Under the pieces are notes generated by a model that saw nothing but the letters and a program-made list of their open reading frames with translations, ran no database searches and had not been told where the DNA came from. Shown piece after piece: positions 1 through 7,099 of a DNA stretch of 10,777 bases. Both the position numbers and the translations under genes were made by a program. The stretch is from Chrysochromulina parva (taxonomy: Eukaryota > Haptophyta > Prymnesiales > Chrysochromulinaceae), in assembly GCA_002887195.1 (NCBI GenBank), contig PJAB01002043.1, positions 1 through 10,777 on the forward strand. The letters run 5' to 3'. How positions within the stretch are numbered: the first letter of the stretch is position 1; each line of letters begins with the position of its first letter.

Positions 1-1031
1 CCTGTGCGGGCTCAGGAGTCATTTGCGGCATTCCGGTGCAGCAACTGCGCGAGGACAGCGTCACGGAGCTCAACTTGTCCGATAGGGGGCTCCATGTGCC
101 TGCGGCCATGCTTGTCGCCTCTCTCATTCCTGCCACGTCGGTGCTCAAGAGCTGCAACTTGCTCAAGAACAGGTTCGATGTTGAGTCAGCCAAGAAGCTC
201 ATCAAGATGGGCATGGAGAAGGGCATCATGCTCTCGGGCATGACATGCGACCAGACGGTGGCCGGCTTCATGTGCCAGCGCCTACAACCCGCCGACGCCA
301 TCCTGATCGCGTCTGACCTGCGGTTCATGGCGGTCGTGACCACCCTGGGCCTGTACGACAACAAAATCGGACCAGAGGGTGCCAAGGCGATCGCGGAGGC
401 GCTGAAGGTCAACGCGGTCCTGACCACCCTCTGCCTCACGAACAACAACATCGGGGATGAGGGTGCCTTTGCGATCACGGAGGTGCTGAAGGTCAACGCG
501 GTCTTGACCACCTTGGACTTGGACGACAACAACATCGGGGTCGAGGGTGCCAAGGCGATCGCGGAGGCGCTGAAGGTCAACGCGGTCCTGACCAACCTGG
601 AGTTGAGGCGCAACTCCATTGGCGACGATGGTGCCAAGGCGATCGAGGAGGCGCTGAAGGTCAACGCGGTCTTGACCACTCTCTCCCTCTGGAGCAACTG
701 CATCGGGGACGAGGGAGCCATCGCGATCGCCGAGGCGCTGAAGGTCAACGCGGTCTTGACCTCCCTGCACCTGTACGGGAACAGCATCGGTCCAGAGGGA
801 GCCATCGCGATCGCGGAGGCGCTGAAGGTCAACGCGGTCCTGACCGTGCTGTGGCTCAGTGACAACAACATCGGCGACGACGGTGCCAAGGCGATCGCGG
901 AGGCGCTGAAGGTCAACGCGGTCCTGACCAAACTGGACATCCGGGCCAATAACATGGGAGATGCAGGGAAAAAAGCGGTGCGAGATGCGGTGAAGGGCCG
1001 GAGTGGATTTGTGTTGGACTTGGAGCTGTAG
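1..1031 (+). CDS. Leucine-rich repeat (ribonuclease-inhibitor type) protein, 5'-partial
   Basis: The frame is open from the window edge (first whole codon at 3) to a TAG at 1029-1031, so the N-terminus is missing unless translation starts at an internal ATG such as 108. The first stretch holds two degenerate LRR-like elements (ELNLSDRGL; then TCDQTVAGF..QRLQPADAILIASDL). From 345 come eight consecutive 28-residue units of the form LxLxxNxIGxEGAKAIAEALKVNAVLTx, the last degenerate and ending in a cap-like GKKAVRDAVKGRSGF. This is the RI-like LRR class found in NLRC3-type proteins and in large algal families; such arrays form a curved solenoid that binds protein ligands. No NACHT, kinase or membrane segment is visible, so role and ligand are unknown. 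The residues that vary between units sit mainly on the predicted concave face. The LRR assignment is secure; the function is not assigned. Confidence 0.9.
   Translation, partial: CAGSGVICGIPVQQLREDSVTELNLSDRGLHVPAAMLVASLIPATSVLKSCNLLKNRFDVESAKKLIKMGMEKGIMLSGMTCDQTVAGFMCQRLQPADAILIASDLRFMAVVTTLGLYDNKIGPEGAKAIAEALKVNAVLTTLCLTNNNIGDEGAFAITEVLKVNAVLTTLDLDDNNIGVEGAKAIAEALKVNAVLTNLELRRNSIGDDGAKAIEEALKVNAVLTTLSLWSNCIGDEGAIAIAEALKVNAVLTSLHLYGNSIGPEGAIAIAEALKVNAVLTVLWLSDNNIGDDGAKAIAEALKVNAVLTKLDIRANNMGDAGKKAVRDAVKGRSGFVLDLEL
345..1016 (+). repeat. Eight tandem 84-base LRR-coding units
   Basis: Eight units of exactly 84 bases (28 codons) follow each other without gaps. The part coding for KVNAVLT is almost identical in units 1-7 (gaaggtcaacgcggtc, then ctgacc or ttgacc), while the codons around the β-strand differ strongly. 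Unit 8 has diverged. This pattern points to recent duplication or gene conversion of units. Confidence 0.95.
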
Positions 1032-1095
1032 AAAATGATGGTGCGAGCACTGTGAACATGTGTGGATCGCTGCTGTGGGTTCTGTGCAGTTATTT

Positions 1096-1121
1096 CCTAA
1101 TTTGGCAGCTGCCTGATTAGG
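1096..1121. repeat. 26-base imperfect palindrome (possible hairpin)
   Basis: CCTAAT (1096-1101) pairs with ATTAGG (1116-1121), and GGCAG (1104-1108) pairs with CTGCC (1109-1113), with one T·G and one T·T position between the two stems. It lies 65 bases after the LRR stop codon, in the likely 3'-UTR or just beyond it. Confidence 0.7.
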
Positions 1122-1138
1122 CGTTTTCAATAGGGTCC

Positions 1139-1199
1139 CGACAACTCAGACTCGCCTGTCGAAAACGAGCATTTTCCACAGGCGAGTCTGAGTTGGTCG
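1139..1199. repeat. Long near-perfect inverted repeat (hairpin)
   Basis: The arm CAACTCAGACTCGCCTGT (1142-1159) is the exact reverse complement of 1178-1195. Inside it GAAAA (1161-1165) pairs with TTTTC (1172-1176) after one C·C mismatch, leaving a six-base loop (1166-1171). Outside, CGAC (1139-1142) can pair with GTCG (1196-1199) if one G is bulged. That gives about 23 base pairs in 54 bases. Possible roles are RNA processing or termination after the LRR gene, a small-RNA precursor, or a foldback-element remnant; the sequence does not decide between them. Confidence 0.9.
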
Positions 1200-1801
1200 C
1201 ATTCTTGCGCGAGCTTCCAGACACTTCCGGTCACACAAGGTCAACAGGGTCTCTCATGCTGGATGCTGGATGCTCTCCACTCCGAACAAGATCAACAACG
1301 ACATCAAAGGCGTTCTCTTGGAACGACCGCGGCGCACCGCCTCTCCGCCTGCGCGCGTACCAGCCCGCCCGCCCGGTCAAGTTGGCCCGATGGAGAGTAT
1401 ACTCTATGAGTACAGACTCCACAGACAACACTTCCCCTAAACGGTAAACGCCACGTGTGTCGTCGTGTGCACGCGAATCGCAGCTTAAACACAGCACGGA
1501 CTCAAACGACTCTGGCTGCAACGCGCTGGCAGGCAGCAGGCAGCAGCCCTGAGCGACACCTTGCCCCGCGCGTAGCTGACGAGTGATGACGCGGGTGCGT
1601 CATGGTGTGCGTGTCTGCGTGCCGCGACCGTAGCGTGTTTGGGTCCGGTGAAGCCGCAAGCGCAATGCGCAAGCGGGAAGCGCAAAAGGCAAAACGCGCC
1701 GGCTCGGCTCCTAAAACACCGATAGTTATTGTACGATCAGGGTCTCGCTCTGTATGGGGAAAACATTGAATTCCTAAGTTTGAACAGTCTGTGGACGATC
1801 T
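1200..1801. other. Intergenic region without a supported gene
   Basis: The open frames here are short, encode low-quality arginine- and serine-rich peptides and overlap one another on both strands. Visible items are a 12-base perfect palindrome AGAGTATACTCT (1394-1405), a short GGCAGCA tandem near 1530-1545, and a run of GCGCAA/AAGCGC-like words at 1651-1686. The region probably holds the 3' ends of the two convergent genes on either side (LRR on plus, exonuclease-like on minus). Confidence 0.6.
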
Positions 1802-2841
1802 TCATGCAGATCTCACTCGCCTGATTTCCCTCCCGATTTCTCTCGCCCGGACGACATGACGCGAGGCAGGATCGTGCGGCGGCGGGGCTTGAGCCGCTTG
1901 ACATTCCTCGTCGTTCTGCTCGTGCTCGTCCGTCTCCGCCTCCGACTCAGGCGTCTCCGCACGTCGAGGGCAGAAAAAGTCCGGGCGCGCCTGCCGGCAC
2001 GCCGCCAGCTGCTCAGCGCTCTCGAACTTCTCCACAGCAGCCCAGCACAACCATGCGACCGTCGCGGCGCACTGTAGTTGCTCGGGCGTGAGCTTCGAGG
2101 CTTCCCAGTCGGAGATCTGCGCAGTTATGGAGAGGCGCCGGCCGAGGAGGGCTGCCGCGTAGCCCCGCGCGCTCGTGCACAGGCACCCGGCCGCCCGCGC
2201 TGCTTCTCGGAGCTCGAGGCAGCTCGAACGCGCCGGCGTGAGCACACCGTACCGCTCCTCGAGCTGCCGAAGCTCGTGGAAGATCTCCACACCCGCGAGA
2301 TGCACGCTCGGGTCCTGGAGGAGCGCCGTGAGGGGCGCGGGTAACGTGTCGCGCACACGGACGAGCACGGCGAGCTGCGGGGTCGCCAGCTGGATCAGGC
2401 ACAAAGGGCTGCGTCGGCGCCGAGGGTAGATTGAAGGCAGTTGTTCCATGCCAAAGCCAATGCATATTCGCCCATTGAGCGTCCCGGTGTGGCGCAGCTC
2501 GTCGAAGAGTGCCGCGCAGCTCGACGGCGTGATGGGCTCATTCGCGAGGTCGAGAAGTTCAATGCGTCCATCTTTGGGGAAGGAGACGTAGTCCATGCCA
2601 GCGGTCAGCTGCGTGAACCGGTCTGATTCCTGGCCGAGGACCAGCCACACGCTGTCCTTGTACTCCCCAAGCCCGCGCACAATCTCTCCGTCTCCGTCGA
2701 GGGCTGCGCGCATTTCTTGCATCGAGGATTTGGGTTTTCTCTCTTGAGCTGGGACCTTGAGAAAGCTTTGGCCAGCAGGTTGCGAGCGCAGACCGCGCAA
2801 GTGTAAGGCTCGTTGGCTACCAACGTAGCCCAACTGGCCAT
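1802..2841 (-). CDS. Stc1-like zinc finger plus degenerate RNase D/WRN-type 3'-5' exonuclease domain; reading frame broken
   Basis: The exonuclease frame ends at TGA (1804-1802). Numbering that frame from 2833, it shows IGFGME (125-130), LCLIQLATPQLAVLVRV (144-160), GVEIFHELRQL (181-191), LGRRLSITAQISDWEAS (230-246) and LTPEQLQCAATVAW (248-261), the order of motifs in DEDDy exonucleases (RNase D, WRN). Four of the five catalytic positions are changed: Gly128, Glu187, Cys255 and Val259 stand where Asp, Asp, Tyr and Asp are expected; Glu130 remains. A charged disordered tail follows. This frame has no ATG before codon 38 (2722); its first 40 codons are an out-of-frame reading of the zinc finger, which begins at ATG 2841 in a neighbouring frame. 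A one-base shift near 2704-2712 would join the two. The protein is probably a non-catalytic nucleic-acid or protein binder, or a decaying gene. Confidence 0.75.
2707..2841 (-). other. N-terminal Cys4 zinc finger segment (Stc1-like) of the exonuclease-like gene
   Basis: From ATG 2841-2839 the minus strand encodes a 45-residue stretch with CAVC (Cys15, Cys18), then AFSRSQLKR, then RCKKC (Cys41, Cys44). The pattern CxxC-(L)-FSxxQLK-RCxxC matches the small zinc finger seen in Stc1 of fission yeast and in many algal proteins. It is in a different frame from the exonuclease domain. After RCKKCA the same frame continues as an unremarkable Ser/Thr/Arg-rich peptide, while the neighbouring frame becomes protein-like (ALDGDGEIVRGLGEYKD), which places the break at about 2704-2712. 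Confidence 0.65.
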
Positions 2842-3151
2842 GCTGCGAACGTGAAGATGAGCTCGAGCAGCGAGAGCAGCACGAGGCCGCCTAACAAATT
2901 GTTGCAACAACAGCATGTTTTGTCCGAGGGCAGATTGGCATGTGAACAGGAACGAGCGTAAGTTTTGGCCACCTCATCACGGATTGAGGAACAAAAATTA
3001 AAGCGCCATCCCAAGTCGAGTCAGACAAGGTTTAGTGGCGGAAGTGGCCTGCCAAATCTTGCACGTATCCAAAACGGGACAGTTCGGACACGCCCTCGAC
3101 CGAACCCCGCTGAACACGATATCCGGATAGAGTGAGAGGACACGAAAGCAG
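2842..3151. promoter_or_regulatory. Divergent intergenic region between the exonuclease-like gene and the Sec66-like gene
   Basis: This 310-base stretch separates two start codons that face away from each other, so it should hold both promoters. The middle (2955-3003) is AT-richer than its surroundings (for example AACAAAAATTAAAG at 2990-3003). I see no clear TATA box and no supported gene. Confidence 0.5.
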
Positions 3152-4555
3152 ATGGCGGACACGGATACACAGGCCAGCCCCGAGTTTGGTGCTGCAGACG
3201 CCAAGTCGTGGCATGACATGAGCACGTGGGAGCAGTCGCCGATTGCGTCAGCAGTGCTCGTGCTCGGGACACTCTTCGTGATTGCCGTGGGCACGCTCTT
3301 CATCTTCCGGCCGGAGCTGTTCGCGCCACCCTCCGTGGATGATGGCTGGGCGGAGGCGGGCCTCGGTGCGGAGCTGCCCGAGGAAGAGATTGCCGCCTAT
3401 GAGGAGGTGCGGACCGCTCTGGTCGAGCTCGCCCAGGACCCGACCGCGCGCAAGAAGGCGCCGGCGCTGCGCGACAAGGCGATCGAGCTGCTGTCGGCGC
3501 GCGCCAAAGCATCGCTCCATGCGATCCGCGTCGCGGGCGATGAGTACATCAAGCACATGAAAATGTTCAAGGGCGCGGAGCAGCAGCGGCGCGGGCGCGG
3601 GCGCGGCGGCGGCATCATCACGCAGGCGCACTGGAACCGCGTGCAGGAGGAGTGGGCGCCGTTCCAGCCCGAGATGCGCGAGATCGTCGAGCAAGCCAAC
3701 TGGCTGCGCCCGGGCCGACCCGGCTGGGGCGCCGCCATCTTGCAGGAGGCATATGATGCGTTGCTTCTGGACTACGAGGCCGAGGTGGCCGCCGCCGCCG
3801 CGGAGGGCAGAGAGCCGCCGCCATTGTTCGTCAAGAAATTGCGCTTCGGCAAGCGGCAGCGTGTGGCGTGCAACATGGGTGAGCGCGGCTGGCAGACCGG
3901 CACGGTCCTCCGCTGCTTTGAATTGCCCTACCTTGTGGCACTCGACCTTGGCGGGAACGTGACCGCGCCCGCGGACCACGATGATTTGATCCGTGGGTTG
4001 CCGCATCACGACCTGCCCGAATTCGATGAGGATAAGGGGACGCCGGCCGACGTGGACCTGGAGCTCTGGAAGGAGTACCGGTTCAAGGTGGGCGACCTCG
4101 TGATGGCCAACCTCGGCCCACAGGGCTGGAACCGCGGCCGTGTGCGTCGTTTGAGCGTGCGCGACACGACCCCAGGAGGAGAGCGCGAGATCGCGTACGA
4201 GATCGAGATCGAGGGAGGTCGATTAGCCTACGCCCCCAATGACTTGGACCAGGTGGTACGCCGTCCCACGGCCGAGGAGGCGGCGGCACTGCCCAAGCTA
4301 CGGTTTAAGAAGGGCGACAAGGTCCTTGCGAATATGGGAGAGGCGGGCTTCAAGCCTGGCGTCATTGTCGCTTGCTTTGTGAAGCGACACCCGCCGCCGA
4401 ATGCACCGCCGGGCTCACTGCCAGTCGTCGCGCCTTACCAGATCAAGCTCGATGGCGATGGCATGGTCGTGTTTGCACCGCGTGACGACCACAGCACTGT
4501 ACGCCCGGCGCCGACGGATGAACCCACGCAGCCGGAGGCCCCTGACGCCAATTGA
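3152..4555 (+). CDS. Single-pass membrane protein: Sec66/Sec71-like domain with three C-terminal SH3/Tudor-like repeats
   Basis: The ATG at 3152 (context AGCAGATGG) opens a 467-residue frame. Residues 30-52 form one membrane helix. Residues 78-215 are helical; the stretch IITQAHWNRVQEEW...EMREIVEQAN...PGWGAAILQEA (155-200) resembles the most conserved block of fungal Sec66/Sec71 (LWxRFxxxEK...E+xxVVxEANxFxxGWGQxIFQTA), a subunit of the Sec62/Sec63 post-translational translocon with one N-terminal membrane helix and a cytosolic domain. Topology here agrees. The fungal domain is not known to carry what follows: three copies of RFxxGDxVxANxGxxGWxxGxV...YxIxLxxGxxxxAPxDxDxxVR (231-281, 310-370, 384-451), a β-barrel-type repeat common in algal proteins. 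There is an RGRGRGGG loop at 147-154 and a Pro/Glu-rich tail. The gene is secure; the Sec66 assignment is inference from motif memory, and the ER location depends on it. Confidence 0.8.
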   Translation: MADTDTQASPEFGAADAKSWHDMSTWEQSPIASAVLVLGTLFVIAVGTLFIFRPELFAPPSVDDGWAEAGLGAELPEEEIAAYEEVRTALVELAQDPTARKKAPALRDKAIELLSARAKASLHAIRVAGDEYIKHMKMFKGAEQQRRGRGRGGGIITQAHWNRVQEEWAPFQPEMREIVEQANWLRPGRPGWGAAILQEAYDALLLDYEAEVAAAAAEGREPPPLFVKKLRFGKRQRVACNMGERGWQTGTVLRCFELPYLVALDLGGNVTAPADHDDLIRGLPHHDLPEFDEDKGTPADVDLELWKEYRFKVGDLVMANLGPQGWNRGRVRRLSVRDTTPGGEREIAYEIEIEGGRLAYAPNDLDQVVRRPTAEEAAALPKLRFKKGDKVLANMGEAGFKPGVIVACFVKRHPPPNAPPGSLPVVAPYQIKLDGDGMVVFAPRDDHSTVRPAPTDEPTQPEAPDAN

Positions 4556-4817
4556 GATCGCTCAAGCCCTACATCTACGAGCACATTATGTTCGGGGCGG
4601 CGACAGCATGGGTCGATGGTTGTGTCCTAGTGTGTTATGGTTGCGAATGGGAAGCGTGCTAGCAATGTATTTGTATAGGCGAGAAAAAAATGAATTCTGC
4701 ACGGCCTTTCTCGCTAAAGCCGTTCGCCACCTACGTTCACCTACGTCGAACGGTTGTACAACCGCGTTCATCGTGCGCTCAAAAGTGCGTTGGCATGCTC
4801 TCGAACCTATGTGGACT
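4556..4817. other. Intergenic 3' region downstream of the Sec66-like gene
   Basis: AT-richer than the coding DNA, with an A-run (4683-4690) that may belong to the transcript end. Open frames crossing it are fragments of other frames of the flanking genes. Nothing else is seen. Confidence 0.5.
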
Positions 4818-5009
4818 TCACTGTGGCGGCTTTCTGGGAGGCTGCAGACCCAAGTATGACAAAAAGCGTTCGCCACGCGTCGGAGAATTCGGACTCGGTG
4901 ACTGCAGAGCAAAGGGATTTGGCCATTTTGAGTCTGGCCTCCACAAGTAGAAGATCGCGGGCACGCCGAGTACGGCCAATGCGAGCTGAATCTTGGTTTC
5001 AGCCTTCAT
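4818..5009 (-). CDS. Possible small single-pass membrane protein (63 residues)
   Basis: From ATG 5009-5007 to TGA 4820-4818 the minus strand encodes a 63-residue peptide: a short charged start (MKAETK), a hydrophobic helix (IQLALAVLGVPAIFYLW, residues 7-23), and a Pro/Ser-rich tail ending QPPRKPPQ. This composition is protein-like and the frame ends cleanly. An upstream in-frame ATG (5081) would add 24 Arg/Ala/Ser-rich residues without acidic residues, which could be a mitochondrial-type presequence or simply untranslated DNA. I recognise no family. Small organelle-membrane subunits have this shape, but a chance open frame cannot be excluded. Confidence 0.4.
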   Translation of the reverse strand: MKAETKIQLALAVLGVPAIFYLWRPDSKWPNPFALQSPSPNSPTRGERFLSYLGLQPPRKPPQ

Positions 5010-5506
5010 GCCTCGCCCGAGCGTGCGCCGCGCGCCACGAGCGAATGTCTTCGCAGAGGTCGCCAAGCAAGTTCCGCACACAGCGCAACTGTGGTGTGAA
5101 CGTGCTGTTAACTCAGATCTTCATTGTTAGGTGAGTGTGATTGATTGAGATCGTCGTCGTCGGATGCCCACGGTCGATCTTAGGTCGATCTCGCGCACGG
5201 AGCCTCTCCTACGTCCTTTCGTTCTTAGAGCAATTCACATTGTGTGAACGTGCACTCGGTATTTGTGAAGGGGAGCATTACGTTCGTACGTGTTGCAAGA
5301 CGTGTTGGTGTTTTCGTGAATGAAGTGGGGAGCATAAAGGGAGCTCGGGAGCACCCGGCAAGAGCCACACGGATGTTGTAACGCGTGTTCCGTTCGGTGT
5401 TGCCCGAGGTGTGACGGGTGATCTGCGTGATCTAGCATGCCGTGTTTTGAGTTTTCGGAGGTCGTCCCCAAACGCCCCAATCGCCCATCGACGATCGAGC
5501 TACGAC
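5010..5506. other. Intergenic region without a supported gene
   Basis: About 500 bases between the small minus-strand frame and the stop of the next minus-strand gene. Visible items are a repeated GGTCGATCT (5172-5180 and 5184-5192), a GATCG/CGATC dyad (5147-5153 with 5186-5192) and a TTCACA-TTG-TGTGAA palindrome (5234-5248). The open frames on either strand are short and not protein-like. Confidence 0.5.
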
Positions 5507-7099
5507 CTACGTAGACATCGAAAATAGTACGACTCCCCTCTCCTCGCACGCGAGTTTCAGCTCGCTGTTTTCAGTCTGTGAAGTGACTTCAGGTGGGGCT
5601 CCCCAGAAGGCTTCAGTGACGCTTCCCGCGTACACCAGCTGCTCAAGCGACGGCAATGCGTGGCCACGGAGAGCGGCCGCGAGCGCGCGGGCCCCGCGGC
5701 CGCCAAAGCCTTGGAGCTCGCTCGGAGGGTCGTTTAGAAACTCTACGAACGCAGCCTCCGACGCCGCTTCCGCCGCAGCCTCCGCCGCCGCCCCCGCCGC
5801 CGCCTCGGCCGCCTGGGCTGCCACCGACGCCGCCGTCTGGCCCTCATCAATTGCGAGCGGAATCGCCTCAACGTAGAGCCACTTGAGCAGCGGCAGCACC
5901 AAGTCAAAAGGTCGTGGCGCGAGCACACGTGCAAACGCCTCGACGCCCTCGTCCGTGATGGGATTGTACGAGATCGACAGGAAACGTAGGAGCAGCGCGT
6001 TACCCACGAGTGCGCGCGACAGGAGCGCCAGTCCCTTATCGTCGAGCCCCGCGTCGCTCAAGTCGATGGCCAGCAGATGCGCGCAATGGCCGGAGCCGAT
6101 CAGGTCAATCAGCGACCCAGCCGGGTGGAGCGCACCTGTCGGCGGCGACCCCGCCAGGCGCCTCCACGTGTGCACAGGGCTCCGGGGCTCAAGTACATAG
6201 CCCGCCCGGCGCAGCGCCGCGTAGATCTCGTCGGCGCCAAAGTGCGGGCGTATCTCGCGCACAATCTCGTCGGGCGAGAGCAGCGGGCTGTCGACAGACC
6301 TGTGGGAAAAGTCCTCGACGTAACGCCACGTGCCCTCCTCAATAGGCTCTGTCCACAGCTGCTCGCCCGCGACTGCGCACGGACGCATGAGCAGACCGTA
6401 CGCAGCGCGCCAGCAGTGGGCGCAATAGGCGCGTCCGGGCATCAGCTGCGCCGGTGCCGTATCGGGGTGCACGTCGTCCTCGTCCTCCTCCTCCAGCGCC
6501 GCCCTCACAGCCGCCCTCGCCACTGCAGTCGCCTCCGCCTCCGCCGCGTCGTCGTCGTCCTCGTCCTCGTCATCCTCGTCGTCCTCAGATTCCCCCGTTA
6601 CGAGTACTGGTGCTGCGGGCTGCGGAACGCGGGCCGTGCTGAGGGGGCTCTCGACAGCCGCGAGAAACAGGCCGTGCAGAAACGGCTCAGTGCGTCCGCA
6701 GCCGGCACAGTCAGCACAGCCGCGCAACGAAAAGGCGTCTCGTGCGCGCTGCAGCACTTGCAAATCTGTCTGCAGCACCTCGGTGCTAAATGCGGACAGC
6801 AGCATCATGCGCTTATCGTGTTCGGCACGCATGATATTGAGCATGCTCGACAGCGCTTCGCGGACAGACTTACTCGTTCGTGAAAGAGCGCTGACGCTCG
6901 GAGCGCGACGGTCGAGGCAGACCTTATAGGAGGCGGCGGCGACGGCGCAGTTCGGTGAGCGAACTGGGCCATGGACAAGTAGCGCGGCGGCGATCGAACG
7001 AACGAGGTCAGAGTCGAGCGAGGCAAACGTGGTGGGCAAGTTGGCGACCACCTCGATTGCAACAGCGAAGGTGCCGCAGGAGTGTGTGTCCTTCAGCAT
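5507..7099 (-). CDS. Acidic, alanine-rich protein with degenerate leucine-rich repeats and two cysteine clusters
   Basis: The frame is open back to 7324 but without an ATG before 7099-7097, so I start there (530 residues). Residues 1-125 are a helical, mildly conserved-looking domain. Next come CxxCxxC (Cys128, 131, 134), a long acidic run of Asp and Glu (171-183), a second acidic run (202-209) and CxxC (Cys226, Cys229): possibly one zinc site whose two halves are separated by a disordered acidic insert. Residues about 342-415 contain LRR-like units (LLAIDLSDAGLDDKGLALL; LSISYNPITDEGVEAFARVL). An alanine-rich insert (424-451) interrupts the array, which resumes with GGRGARALAAALRGHALPSLEQL. 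Function unknown; LRRs suggest protein binding. An upstream first exon cannot be ruled out. Confidence 0.8.
   Translation of the reverse strand: MLKDTHSCGTFAVAIEVVANLPTTFASLDSDLVRSIAAALLVHGPVRSPNCAVAAASYKVCLDRRAPSVSALSRTSKSVREALSSMLNIMRAEHDKRMMLLSAFSTEVLQTDLQVLQRARDAFSLRGCADCAGCGRTEPFLHGLFLAAVESPLSTARVPQPAAPVLVTGESEDDEDDEDEDDDDAAEAEATAVARAAVRAALEEEDEDDVHPDTAPAQLMPGRAYCAHCWRAAYGLLMRPCAVAGEQLWTEPIEEGTWRYVEDFSHRSVDSPLLSPDEIVREIRPHFGADEIYAALRRAGYVLEPRSPVHTWRRLAGSPPTGALHPAGSLIDLIGSGHCAHLLAIDLSDAGLDDKGLALLSRALVGNALLLRFLSISYNPITDEGVEAFARVLAPRPFDLVLPLLKWLYVEAIPLAIDEGQTAASVAAQAAEAAAGAAAEAAAEAASEAAFVEFLNDPPSELQGFGGRGARALAAALRGHALPSLEQLVYAGSVTEAFWGAPPEVTSQTENSELKLACEERGVVLFSMST
5755..5829. repeat. GCC/GCN-type trinucleotide-rich tract coding for poly-alanine
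   Basis: Imperfect trinucleotide repetition (gccgccnccgcc on the plus strand) encodes the alanine-rich insert of the minus-strand LRR protein. Confidence 0.7.
6540..6590. repeat. Trinucleotide-rich tract (TCG/TCC) coding for Asp/Glu runs
   Basis: The plus strand reads as repeated cgtcgtcgtcctcgtcctcg-like triplets. On the minus strand these are GAC/GAG/GAT codons of the acidic run. Confidence 0.7.

Noticed and set aside
282..1130. Long open frame antisense to the LRR gene, with a repeated LQRLRDRLGT-like peptide
   Set aside because: Its repetition simply mirrors the 84-base LRR units read backwards; the plus-strand reading gives a perfect LRR consensus.
1193..1521. Overlapping open frames of 84 and 96 codons on opposite strands
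   Set aside because: Neither has a protein-like composition; they start within or beside the hairpin and carry no recognisable motif.
2723..2833. N-terminal part of the exonuclease frame starting at a TTG codon (2833)
   Set aside because: There is no ATG here, and the same DNA encodes the cysteine-finger in another frame; I treat these codons as out-of-frame.
4401..4859. Plus-strand 152-codon frame across the end of the Sec66-like gene
   Set aside because: Its first third is an alternative frame of the third SH3/Tudor-like repeat, and the rest lacks any motif.
5235..5549. Minus-strand 104-codon frame overlapping the 3' end of the acidic LRR gene
   Set aside because: His/Ser-rich composition without any motif, overlapping a better gene in another frame.
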